DNA of 64,000 nt from Thalassobellus citreus (GTDB lineage: Bacteria; Bacteroidota; Bacteroidia; Flavobacteriales; Flavobacteriaceae), in the NCBI RefSeq assembly GCF_044385915.1, contig NZ_JBISCC010000126.1, positions 1-64,000 of the forward strand. The letters are read 5' to 3'. Shown here in pieces: positions 43,993 to 52,397 of the stretch (positions are counted from its first letter, which is position 1; each line of letters begins with the position of its first letter). Under the pieces are notes generated by a model. That model worked only from the letters and a program-made list of their open reading frames with translations, was not told the DNA's origin and ran no database searches. A program made the position numbers and the translations under genes.

Positions 43993-44561
43993 TTGTAACT
44001 TTTTTGTTGATTTATTTTGATTAACTTCTTATAAAATTATTACCAATAAGATATTTTTAAAAGTGTAAATTCTACACTTTTAAAAAAAGATATACATCAA
44101 ATACTATACCTAAATTTCGTCTATTCAATCTTCCAATTTTTAAACTATTATTTAAGTAAAAAAACACATCCTTATTTTTCAATATTTAGTAACGAAACTT
44201 ATCCCTAAGAATTAGACAGTATTTCTTGAGAATACAATTTAGCACATATTATAATGAATACTAAAAGCTCCTTTATTTCTATATTTAATACTATTATTCA
44301 TATGTGATTTTGATTTTTTTGATTGATTTTTTAAACACTTCATTAACAAGACGTTTAAAAAGTGTAAAAGTTACACTTTTTTTGAAAAATCAAAAATATT
44401 TAATATTAATAAAAAGTAAAGAACCTCTAATTTTTATTTAAAAAAAACAATAAAAGGACGAACTGCATATAGCCTGTGTAAATTACATCTATACAATGTT
44501 TCACGCTCATTTAAAAAACATCTATATTTGCAGCATCTTTTTTTTACGAAGATTGTTGACT
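43993..44561. promoter_or_regulatory. Divergent intergenic region with two related inverted repeats
   Basis: 569 bp between the MG2/plug gene and lepA, with no gene. Two inverted repeats share the core AAAAGTGTA...TACACTTTT. One is at 44054-44086 (14-bp perfect arms, 5-nt spacer), about 60 nt upstream of the MG2/plug gene. The other is at 44357-44381 (11-bp arms, 3-nt spacer), about 180 nt upstream of the lepA ATG. They look like paired binding sites for one dimeric regulator or hairpins; their use is unknown. Confidence 0.45.
44523..44530 (+). promoter_or_regulatory. -7 box of lepA
   Basis: TATATTTG matches TAnnTTTG and lies 31 nt before the ATG at 44562. It argues against the further upstream ATG at 44496, which would precede the promoter element. 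Confidence 0.5.
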
Positions 44562-46358
44562 ATGAAGAACATTAGAAATTTTTGCATCATTGCACATATA
44601 GATCACGGTAAGAGTACTCTTGCCGACCGTTTGTTGGATTTTACAGGATCGGTAACTGCTAGGGAACAACAGGCCCAACTATTAGATAGTATGGATTTAG
44701 AACGCGAACGTGGTATTACCATAAAATCGCACGCCATACAAATGGATTATGAGCATAATGGTGAAAAATATATTCTAAACTTAATAGACACACCGGGTCA
44801 CGTAGATTTCTCTTATGAGGTTTCTCGATCTATTGCTGCTTGCGAAGGAGCTTTACTTATTGTAGATGCTGCACAAAGCATTCAAGCACAAACTATTTCT
44901 AATTTATATTTAGCTTTAGAAAACGACTTGGAGATTATTCCGGTACTTAATAAAGTCGATTTACCAAGTGCCAACCCAGAAGAAGTAACCGATGATATTG
45001 TAGACCTTTTAGGTTGCGATCCAGAAGAAGTCATTCACGCCAGTGGAAAAACCGGTTTTGGTGTTGAAAATATTTTATCAGCCATTATAGAACGTGTTCC
45101 TGCTCCTCAAGGTGATCCTGATGCACCATTACAAGCTTTAATTTTCGATTCTGTTTATAATACGTTTAGAGGTATTGAAACCTACTTTAGAGTCTTTAAT
45201 GGTGAAATTAAAAAAGGTCAAAAAATAAAATTCGTTGCTACAGATAAAGAATATTATGCCGATGAAGTTGGTACATTAAAACTAAATCAAGTTGTAAAAA
45301 AATCTGTAAAAACAGGTGATGTTGGTTATTTAATTACAGGTATTAAAACAGCTAAAGAAGTAAAAGTTGGTGATACAATAACAGATTTTGATAACCCAAC
45401 GACCAATATTGTTGAAGGTTTTGAAGATGTAAAACCAATGGTATTTGCTGGTATTTACCCTGTTGACACCGAAGATTATGAAGAGCTTCGTAACTCTATG
45501 GAAAAATTACAACTAAACGATGCATCGTTAGTTTTTGCTCCAGAAAGTTCTGCCGCATTAGGTTTTGGTTTCCGTTGTGGGTTCTTAGGAATGCTGCACA
45601 TGGAAATTATTCAAGAACGTTTAGAACGAGAGTTTGATATGACGGTTATTACAACGGTTCCCAATGTATCTTACCATGCCTTTACCAATAAAAACCCAGA
45701 TGAGGCATTTATAGTCAATAACCCATCCGATTTACCAGATCCTTCAACCGTTAACCGTGTAGAAGAACCTTATATAAAAGCTACCATTATTACAAAAGCC
45801 GATTTTGTTGGTAATGTGATGTCACTTTGTATTGAAAAAAGAGGTCTTGTTTTAAATCAAACCTATTTAACCACTGAACGTGTTGAATTAACTTTTGAAA
45901 TGCCTTTAGCCGAAATAGTATTCGATTTTTATGATCGTTTAAAAACAGTTTCTAAAGGATACGCGTCTTTTGATTATCATCCAATTGGTATGAAAGTATC
46001 AAAACTTGTACGCTTAGATATATTATTAAATGCACTACCTGTTGATGCTCTTTCTGCATTAATACATGCCGATAATGCACAAAGCATTGGTAGAAAAATG
46101 TGTGAAAAATTAAGAGAATTAATTCCACGTCAGCAATTCGATATTCCTATTCAAGCTGCAATTGGCGCCAAAATTATTTCTCGTGAAACCATTAAAGCGC
46201 TTCGTAAAGATGTAACTGCTAAGTGTTACGGTGGTGATATTTCGCGTAAGCGTAAATTACTTGAAAAACAGAAAAAAGGTAAAAAACGTATGCGTCAAGT
46301 TGGTAATGTAGAAATACCACAGCAAGCGTTTATGGCTGTTTTAAAGCTGAATGATTAA
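44562..46358 (+). CDS. lepA: Elongation factor 4 (LepA GTPase)
   Basis: A 598-aa translational GTPase that back-translocates or remodels stalled ribosomes. The start at 44562 (MKNIRNFCIIAHIDHGKSTL) is preferred over 44496 because the preceding 22 codons are unconserved in character and overlap the -7 box. G motifs: AHIDHGKST (G1), RGITIKSHA (G2), DTPGHVDF (G3), NKVDLP (G4). The C-terminal LepA-specific part includes GFRCGFLGMLHMEIIQERLE and DVTAKCYGGDISRKRKLLEK, ending KKRMRQVGNVEIPQQAF. Full length. A diverged copy of its last 100 bp lies 3.1 kb downstream (49385-49485). Confidence 0.95.
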   Translation: MKNIRNFCIIAHIDHGKSTLADRLLDFTGSVTAREQQAQLLDSMDLERERGITIKSHAIQMDYEHNGEKYILNLIDTPGHVDFSYEVSRSIAACEGALLIVDAAQSIQAQTISNLYLALENDLEIIPVLNKVDLPSANPEEVTDDIVDLLGCDPEEVIHASGKTGFGVENILSAIIERVPAPQGDPDAPLQALIFDSVYNTFRGIETYFRVFNGEIKKGQKIKFVATDKEYYADEVGTLKLNQVVKKSVKTGDVGYLITGIKTAKEVKVGDTITDFDNPTTNIVEGFEDVKPMVFAGIYPVDTEDYEELRNSMEKLQLNDASLVFAPESSAALGFGFRCGFLGMLHMEIIQERLEREFDMTVITTVPNVSYHAFTNKNPDEAFIVNNPSDLPDPSTVNRVEEPYIKATIITKADFVGNVMSLCIEKRGLVLNQTYLTTERVELTFEMPLAEIVFDFYDRLKTVSKGYASFDYHPIGMKVSKLVRLDILLNALPVDALSALIHADNAQSIGRKMCEKLRELIPRQQFDIPIQAAIGAKIISRETIKALRKDVTAKCYGGDISRKRKLLEKQKKGKKRMRQVGNVEIPQQAFMAVLKLND

Positions 46359-46377
46359 ATTAATTTTTTGAAAATAA

Positions 46378-46407
46378 AAACGGCATGATAAAAATATCAT
46401 GCCGTTT
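46378..46407 (+). terminator. Terminator after lepA
   Basis: Perfect 13-bp stem AAACGGCATGATA / TATCATGCCGTTT with an AAAA loop, 20 nt after the lepA stop. It is A/T-flanked on both sides, so it may work in both directions for the convergent response-regulator gene. Confidence 0.75.
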
Positions 46408-46552
46408 CTTAAGATTACCCTAAAGAAATAAATTCTTGTTGATAATTTACTAATAGCATTTCAAATGTAGAGAAGCTAACAGTATAAAAAAAAAGGTTTC
46501 TCCTCAAAATAAGTAAGGTTTTCATTTAGTTGTTTCTTTTCTATTTTAAAGA

Positions 46553-47230
46553 CTAAATAAACCCTTTTTCCTCTGCTATTTTTATTAATCCTCTGTCATC
46601 TTTTTTATCTAAATTAAATAATTCTTTTAAAGTACGTTTTCTTTTCTCAATGGCAGAAATAGAAAGCGGAATTATTTGAGGTAATTCACTCATTTTTGTT
46701 CCTCTAGATAATTCGTAAATTATTTTTCTGTCTATTTCGTCTATTACTATTTCGTTAGATATTTGTTTTCTAATTAATTGAAGTACAGACTTACTATAAT
46801 AAGGTGTGTTTTTTATAATATTTTCTATAGCTAAAACTAGTTCTTTAGGATTTAAATCATTTTTAATTAAAAACCCCTCAGGGTTAATACTTTTAAAAAT
46901 TGAACTAATTCTGTAATTATCATTGTAAGTTGTGGCAACTATTATTTTAGTATTTGGTGATATCTTTTTTATTTTAACACCCAAATCTTCACCAGAAATT
47001 ATTTTCCCGTTTTTAGATGGAGGTAACTTAATATCTAGAAAAACAATATGTACTTTTTTAGCACTTGATACTTCCTTAATTTTTTTATAAGCAGTGTCAC
47101 AATTTGTTGCAACATCAATATCAAATTCTAATCTACTATTATTTTTACTTATAAGTTTAAGAGCATTTTCATAAGCACTAATAATTAACGGATGATCTTC
47201 AATAATTAAAACATTTAATAATTCAGCCAT
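46553..47230 (-). CDS. NarL/FixJ-type response regulator
   Basis: A 225-aa protein: receiver domain (LNVLIIEDHPLIISAYENAL; phosphoacceptor D66 in VFLDIKLPP; TKIIVATTYNDNYRISSIFK) and a C-terminal LuxR-type HTH (DRKIIYELSRGTKMSELPQI, IPLSISAIEKRKRTLKELFN). It follows its sensor kinase by 2 nt and is the second gene of the pair. The HTH is somewhat divergent: the usual GLxNKEIAxxL reads RGTKMSELPQI. Regulated genes cannot be told from the sequence. Confidence 0.85.
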   Translation of the reverse strand: MAELLNVLIIEDHPLIISAYENALKLISKNNSRLEFDIDVATNCDTAYKKIKEVSSAKKVHIVFLDIKLPPSKNGKIISGEDLGVKIKKISPNTKIIVATTYNDNYRISSIFKSINPEGFLIKNDLNPKELVLAIENIIKNTPYYSKSVLQLIRKQISNEIVIDEIDRKIIYELSRGTKMSELPQIIPLSISAIEKRKRTLKELFNLDKKDDRGLIKIAEEKGFI

Positions 47231-47232
47231 AC

Positions 47233-49287
47233 TTAAAAATCTTTAACTGGTATTTTTATATCAATTTCTGTTCCATTTTTACTATCAATAGCTGAATAAA
47301 TTTTTAGTTCTCCTTCTAATTTTAAAACTCTTGATGTTATATTTTTTAAGCCTATCCCTTTATGCTTTTTTTCCATATTAAATCCAATACCATCATCAAC
47401 TATATTGATTTTTAAATTATCACCTTTCAATATAAAAGAAATTGAAACATTTTTAGCTTTTGCATGTTTTACTATATTTTGTATAGCTTCTTGAATTATT
47501 CGATATATTTCAACTCGTATGGTCTCATTAAATAATTCAAACTTTATTTCTCCTCCGTTTATAATTTTATACTTAAAATTCCCTGCGATACTTTGAATCT
47601 TTATATATGCTTCAATTATAGATTCAAAATTAGTTTTTAAACCTATAGTATCGCTTTTTAACTCATGAGATACATCCCTTATTTCCTTTTCTATTTTTTG
47701 TATCTCATCTATAAATTCTTCATATTGTTTTATAGTGTCTGTATCTCCTTTTATATCTAAAAACCCCATACCCATTCTGGTGCCAAATAACCTAGTCAAT
47801 ATACCATCATGCAAGTCTTCTGATATTCTATGGCGTTCTTGCAAACGCCCTTCTTCTTTCTTTACATGTTGTTGTAACATTAATTTGTAAATCTCTTGAT
47901 TTACTTTTTCTTGTTCAGTTATATATTGAAGTTCCTTGTTTTTAGAATGTTGAATACTTATAAAATACAACAGACCTAATATTAATATTAATATACTTGC
48001 TATTACAATAATTAAAATGTTTTGGGAGCTTAAACGTTTGGTTTCTTTTATATGCTGGTCAGTCTCAAATTGTATTCTAGCATACTTATTTCTACTCACT
48101 CGTTCTGCATCAATTAAACTATCATTCAGTTTTATATATTCATATAAATAGGCTTTTCCCTCATTCCCTTCATAAAATTTTGAAAGCATTTTTAACGATC
48201 TTAAAACTTCGAAATTATCATTCGCTTTTTTACCAAATTCATTCGCTTTTTTAGAATAAAATAATGCTTTTTCTTTTTGATTTGTGCCATAATAGAACTC
48301 AGACATATCATTTCCGCTTGAAGAAATTTCATAAAATAAATCTAAATCAGAAAAAATGTTTTGAGCTTTAATAAATAAAGAGTCTATTTTTCTGTAATCC
48401 TTATCTTTTGATAAAAACATAGTATAAGCCCAGTTACTTAATACAACACCATAAGAACTGGGGTCTTTTTCTTCTAAATTATCATCTTCAAGTAGTTCGT
48501 TGTAAATTTTAAAAGCATCCTCATATTTTTCTGTTCTTCTATATAATTCAGCAATATTAATTTTGGTATGGCATTTTAATTGGTAATTCCTTTCCTTTTT
48601 AGCACTAAGTCCCAAAGACTTTTGATAATACTCTAAGGCTTTTTTATATTCTTTAAGATCATTTAAATTTAGAGCCATGACATTATAAGACATCCATAAA
48701 AAATTTAAAGAGATCTCTGTTTCTGGAATGGTAAGTAATATATTTATTGCTTTAACTACTGTCGCTTCACTACCTACATAATCACGTTCATCTCTCTGTA
48801 AATAAGCAATGTTTAAAAGTATTGAAGCTTGATTTATGAGGCCTATATTATTTTTATACTGTTGAAATATTTTTAAAGAAATGTTATGATAGTAATAAGC
48901 ACTATCTCTTTTCTCTAAATTATGATAAGCATACCCTATGTAACCGTTTATATACCCTAAGGTTAAAGAATCATTTAACTTATTTGCTAATTTTAAATTT
49001 TCATGACTTAACTTTATTGATTTAATAGAATACTTTTTAGACTGCGCATATACCCACGCAAGAATACGTCTCGAATTTAAAATAACAGAATCTACTTCTG
49101 TCTTATAAGACAATTCACTTGCCTTTTTCGCATATTGTATTCTAGTATCTAAATTAAAATCTGTATTTTTAGATAATTGCCTTAATGTTTGTATACTATC
49201 TAGTTGCTTTTTAAAAACTTTCGTCTGCCCACTTGTTTTTAAACAAAAAAACGCAAGCAATACTATAAAGAAGTAATTTTTAAACAT
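47233..49287 (-). CDS. TPR-containing sensor histidine kinase (HisKA_3)
   Basis: Start set at 49287 (MFKNYFFIVLLAFFCLKTSG, signal peptide), since the 49320 ATG lies in the -7 box; 684 aa. The periplasmic part is about 370 residues of TPR-like helical hairpins (SLTLGYINGYIGYAYHNLEK; YNVMALNLNDLKEYKKALEY; KINIAELYRRTEKYEDAFKI). One transmembrane helix follows (NILIIVIASILILILGLLYF), then HisKA_3 with HRISEDLHDGILTRLFGTR (first His phosphorylated) and HATPase (EAIQNIVKHAKAKNVSISFI; VDDGIGFNMEKKHKGIGLKN). TPR-sensor kinases with NarL-type partners are common in Bacteroidota and may sense peptides or stress. It is the first gene of the operon with the response regulator. Confidence 0.85.
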   Translation of the reverse strand: MFKNYFFIVLLAFFCLKTSGQTKVFKKQLDSIQTLRQLSKNTDFNLDTRIQYAKKASELSYKTEVDSVILNSRRILAWVYAQSKKYSIKSIKLSHENLKLANKLNDSLTLGYINGYIGYAYHNLEKRDSAYYYHNISLKIFQQYKNNIGLINQASILLNIAYLQRDERDYVGSEATVVKAINILLTIPETEISLNFLWMSYNVMALNLNDLKEYKKALEYYQKSLGLSAKKERNYQLKCHTKINIAELYRRTEKYEDAFKIYNELLEDDNLEEKDPSSYGVVLSNWAYTMFLSKDKDYRKIDSLFIKAQNIFSDLDLFYEISSSGNDMSEFYYGTNQKEKALFYSKKANEFGKKANDNFEVLRSLKMLSKFYEGNEGKAYLYEYIKLNDSLIDAERVSRNKYARIQFETDQHIKETKRLSSQNILIIVIASILILILGLLYFISIQHSKNKELQYITEQEKVNQEIYKLMLQQHVKKEEGRLQERHRISEDLHDGILTRLFGTRMGMGFLDIKGDTDTIKQYEEFIDEIQKIEKEIRDVSHELKSDTIGLKTNFESIIEAYIKIQSIAGNFKYKIINGGEIKFELFNETIRVEIYRIIQEAIQNIVKHAKAKNVSISFILKGDNLKINIVDDGIGFNMEKKHKGIGLKNITSRVLKLEGELKIYSAIDSKNGTEIDIKIPVKDF

Positions 49288-49317
49288 ATATAAATACTGT
49301 TTTAAATCACAGTAAAA

Positions 49318-49325
49318 CAAATATA
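49318..49325 (-). promoter_or_regulatory. -7 box of the sensor kinase gene
   Basis: TATATTTG on the minus strand matches TAnnTTTG and ends 31 nt before the chosen ATG at 49287. No strong -33 box. Confidence 0.45.
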
Positions 49326-49384
49326 AGATTCATTTTTTCTTCATTTAAACAATATTCGAATAAATGTCTGTAGTATATTTTGTG

Positions 49385-49485
49385 ATTACTAGAAAAACAA
49401 AAAAAAGGTAAAAAACGTATGCATCAAATTGGTAATATAGAAATACCACAGCGAACGTTTATAGCTATAGTAAAATTAAATGATT
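49385..49485 (+). pseudogene. Relic of the lepA 3' end
   Basis: 101 bp align without gaps to the last 101 bp of lepA before its stop (46256-46356), with about 14 mismatches by hand count (about 86% identical), mostly G-to-A. The lepA frame is kept (LLEKQKKGKKRMHQIGNIEI...KLND), but the stop is replaced by TCG and the frame runs on briefly. There is no lepA start here. The rest of 49321-49713 holds only the promoters of glgA and of the divergent kinase gene. Confidence 0.75.
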
Positions 49486-49713
49486 CGAAATTAAGTATGT
49501 TTTCAACATCATATTGGTTAAAATTTAAACATTAACTTTTCATTTTATTCATTTTTTTAATTGAATGATTAACATTATTCTTAAGCTTTTTTTCATTTTC
49601 GTTATTGATAATTTTGATTAATTCCAATTCTACAATTTTTTCTTTAAAAATATAATTCTACAAAAATGGTTCCTATTTATTTTGTAAGTTTATGAAATTC
49701 GTAAACATTACAA

Positions 49714-51132
49714 ATGAATATTATACATATAAGTGCAGAATGCTACCCAGTTGCTAAAGTAGGAGGACTTGCAGATGTTGTTGGAGCATTACCTAAATAT
49801 CAAAAAGGACCAAATACATCTTCTCAGGTTATCATGCCTTTTTATAACAATAAGTTTACTAAAAAACATGATTTTCATAGCATCTATAATGGTGTTATAA
49901 AGCTAGACGCTGAGCCTTATGACTTTCGTGTTTTAACCTTAACGGAAAATACTTTAGATTTTGATGTGTTTTTTATTGATGTTCCCGAACTGCTTTTTAA
50001 AGAGTATGTCTATTCTTTTGATGATACTGAACGGTTTTTATCATTCCAAATTGCAGCTTTAGACTGGTTACTAACTTGGGATAATTATCCAGATATTATT
50101 CATTGTCACGATCATCATACTGGTTTAATTCCATTTATGCTACAAGAAAGTTACAAGTATGAAGCTTTCAGAAAGATTCCTAATATTTTAACCATTCATA
50201 ATGCGCAATATCAAGGTTGGTTTTCACATGAAAAAGTAGGCTTAATTCCTCCTTTTAATTTTGAAAATGTAGGGTTGCTAGATTGGGGAGGCTCAATCAA
50301 CCCATTAGCTGCAGCAATTAAATGCGCATGGGCTGTTACCACTGTGTCGCCTAGTTATATGGAAGAATTAAAAGGAGCAGCAAACGGTTTAGAAGATTTA
50401 CTAAGTTCCGAAAGCGAAAAATGCTCAGGCATTTTAAATGGTATAGATTGGAAAGTTTGGAACCCTGAAACAGATCATTACATAACTAAAAATTATAGTT
50501 CTAAAACAGTAACTTCTGGAGCCAAAGCAAACAAAAAATATTTATGTGATACTTTCAATTTAGACTTTGAAAAACCACTTTTTGCTTTCATTGGTCGTTT
50601 AGTTGACGAAAAAGGATCTGATTTATTTCCTGAAGCGTTTAAAAATGCGCTCAAAAAAAACAACGCCACCATATTACTATTAGGGTCTGGAAATGATTTG
50701 GTTGAAGAGCAACTAGAATTATTAAAAAAAGATTATATTGGAACATACAATGCCTTTATAGGATATGACGAAAAACTATCTCATATTATATATGCTGGAG
50801 CCGATTTTTTACTAATGCCTTCTCGAGTAGAACCTTGTGGTTTAAATCAAATGTACGCCTTAAGATACGGAACCATTCCTATTGTTAGAAGCATTGGAGG
50901 TTTAAAAGACACTGTTATTGATATTACTGAAGAAAATGGCTTTGGTATTTGTCATGAAAATGTAACGGTTTCAGAAATTACAGAAGCCATTGATAGAGGT
51001 GTTACACTTTATAACAATCAAACAAAATATAAAACAATAAGAAACCATATCATGGAAATAGATCATTCATGGGATGTTTCGGCAAAAGAATACATAAATT
51101 TATACAACACTATAAAAACTGAACAAATATGA
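49714..51132 (+). CDS. glgA: Glycogen synthase (GT5)
   Basis: A 472-aa protein with MNIIHISAECYPVAKVGGLA (ADP-glucose-binding KVGGL at 15-19), the GT-B linker region with NILTIHNAQYQGWF, KCAWAVTTVSPSYMEELKGA, NGIDWKVWNPETD, the C-domain FAFIGRLVDEKGSDLFPEAF, and the donor-site ADFLLMPSRVEPCGLNQMYA. The reaction extends alpha-1,4-glucan from ADP-glucose. First gene of the glgA-glgC-glgB operon; it overlaps glgC by 4 nt (ATGA). Length is normal for GT5 glycogen synthase. Confidence 0.93.
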   Translation: MNIIHISAECYPVAKVGGLADVVGALPKYQKGPNTSSQVIMPFYNNKFTKKHDFHSIYNGVIKLDAEPYDFRVLTLTENTLDFDVFFIDVPELLFKEYVYSFDDTERFLSFQIAALDWLLTWDNYPDIIHCHDHHTGLIPFMLQESYKYEAFRKIPNILTIHNAQYQGWFSHEKVGLIPPFNFENVGLLDWGGSINPLAAAIKCAWAVTTVSPSYMEELKGAANGLEDLLSSESEKCSGILNGIDWKVWNPETDHYITKNYSSKTVTSGAKANKKYLCDTFNLDFEKPLFAFIGRLVDEKGSDLFPEAFKNALKKNNATILLLGSGNDLVEEQLELLKKDYIGTYNAFIGYDEKLSHIIYAGADFLLMPSRVEPCGLNQMYALRYGTIPIVRSIGGLKDTVIDITEENGFGICHENVTVSEITEAIDRGVTLYNNQTKYKTIRNHIMEIDHSWDVSAKEYINLYNTIKTEQI

Positions 51133-52394
51133 TTAATAACAAGGTTTTATCCATCATTTTAGGTGGTGGGCAAGGTTCAAGACTATACCCGTTAACAGAA
51201 CAAAGATCTAAGCCAGCAGTACCCATTGCAGGAAAATATAGATTGGTTGATATCCCCATATCAAATTGTATTAATGCAGACATTAAACGTATGTTTGTTT
51301 TAACACAATTTAATTCTGCTTCTTTAAACCGTCATATTAAAGACACGTATCATTTTAGTTTTTTTAGTAGTGCTTTTGTTGATGTACTTGCTGCCGAACA
51401 AACACCTGGAAATAAAGGTTGGTTTCAAGGAACAGCTGATGCTGTTAGACAAAGCATGCATCACTTTTTAAGACACGATTTTGAGTATGCATTAATACTT
51501 TCAGGTGATCAATTGTACCAAATGGATTACGATAAAATGATTGCTGCTCATGAAGCTAGTAACGCTGAAATTTCAATAGCTACAATTCCTGTTAATGCAA
51601 AAGATGCTACTTCTTTTGGTATATTAAAAGCAAACGACGAAAGTGTAGTTACCTCTTTTATTGAAAAACCTGATGCTAGTTTATTACCAGATTGGACCTC
51701 TGAGGTTAGTGATGAAATGAAAGGCCAAGATCGAAACTATCTAGCCTCTATGGGTATTTATATATTTAATAGAGACTTATTAATAGAATTAATGAATGAC
51801 GAATCTACCATCGATTTTGGTAAAGAAATTATTCCGCAATCTATTGATAAACACAAAACATTAAGTTTTCAATATGAAGGATATTGGACCGATATTGGTA
51901 ATATAGATTCCTTTTTTGAAGCTAACATAGGATTAACAGACGATATTCCTCAGTTTGATTTATACGACAAAGCAAAACGTATTTATACGCACGCTAGAAT
52001 GTTACCTACTACAAAAGTAGCAGGAACAACTTTAGACAAAGCCGTTATTGCAGAAGGCTGTATTATTAGCGCCGCTAAAATAGAAAAATCGGTTATTGGT
52101 ATTCGTTCTAGAATTGGAAACGAATCTACCGTTATAAAAACTTATATGATGGGTAGCGACTATTACGAAACACTAAAAGAAATAGAAGACAAACAAATAA
52201 AAGTATTAATGGGAATAGGTGAACGTTGTTTTATAAAAAACGCTATTCTAGATAAAAATTGTCGCATTGGTGATGATGTACGAATAAATGGAGGTCCTCA
52301 TTTAGAAGATACAGAAACAGACACCTATGCTATTAAAGAAGGCATCGTAGTAATTAAAAATGGCGCAATTATACCTAACGGATTTGTAATATAA
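51129..52394 (+). CDS. glgC: Glucose-1-phosphate adenylyltransferase
   Basis: A 421-aa nucleotidyltransferase: VLSIILGGGQGSRLYPLTEQ, RSKPAVPIAGKYRLVDIPIS, WFQGTADAVRQSMHHFLRHD, ALILSGDQLYQMDYDKMI, TSFIEKPDAS, and a C-terminal left-handed beta-helix (AEGCIISAAKIEKSVIGIRS). It makes ADP-glucose from ATP and glucose-1-phosphate for GlgA. It starts inside the glgA stop (ATGA overlap) and is followed after 3 nt by glgB. Family members are allosterically regulated; the effector specificity is not readable here. Confidence 0.93.
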   Translation: MINNKVLSIILGGGQGSRLYPLTEQRSKPAVPIAGKYRLVDIPISNCINADIKRMFVLTQFNSASLNRHIKDTYHFSFFSSAFVDVLAAEQTPGNKGWFQGTADAVRQSMHHFLRHDFEYALILSGDQLYQMDYDKMIAAHEASNAEISIATIPVNAKDATSFGILKANDESVVTSFIEKPDASLLPDWTSEVSDEMKGQDRNYLASMGIYIFNRDLLIELMNDESTIDFGKEIIPQSIDKHKTLSFQYEGYWTDIGNIDSFFEANIGLTDDIPQFDLYDKAKRIYTHARMLPTTKVAGTTLDKAVIAEGCIISAAKIEKSVIGIRSRIGNESTVIKTYMMGSDYYETLKEIEDKQIKVLMGIGERCFIKNAILDKNCRIGDDVRINGGPHLEDTETDTYAIKEGIVVIKNGAIIPNGFVI

Positions 52395-52397
52395 TAT

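Noticed and set aside
44496..44561. Upstream ATG giving a 22-residue N-terminal extension of LepA
   Set aside because: The TATATTTG -7 box at 44523-44530 lies inside it, and the GTPase fold begins right at MKNIRNFCIIAH.
49288..49320. Upstream ATG for the TPR sensor kinase
   Set aside because: It falls in the predicted -7 box, and the signal peptide begins at 49287.
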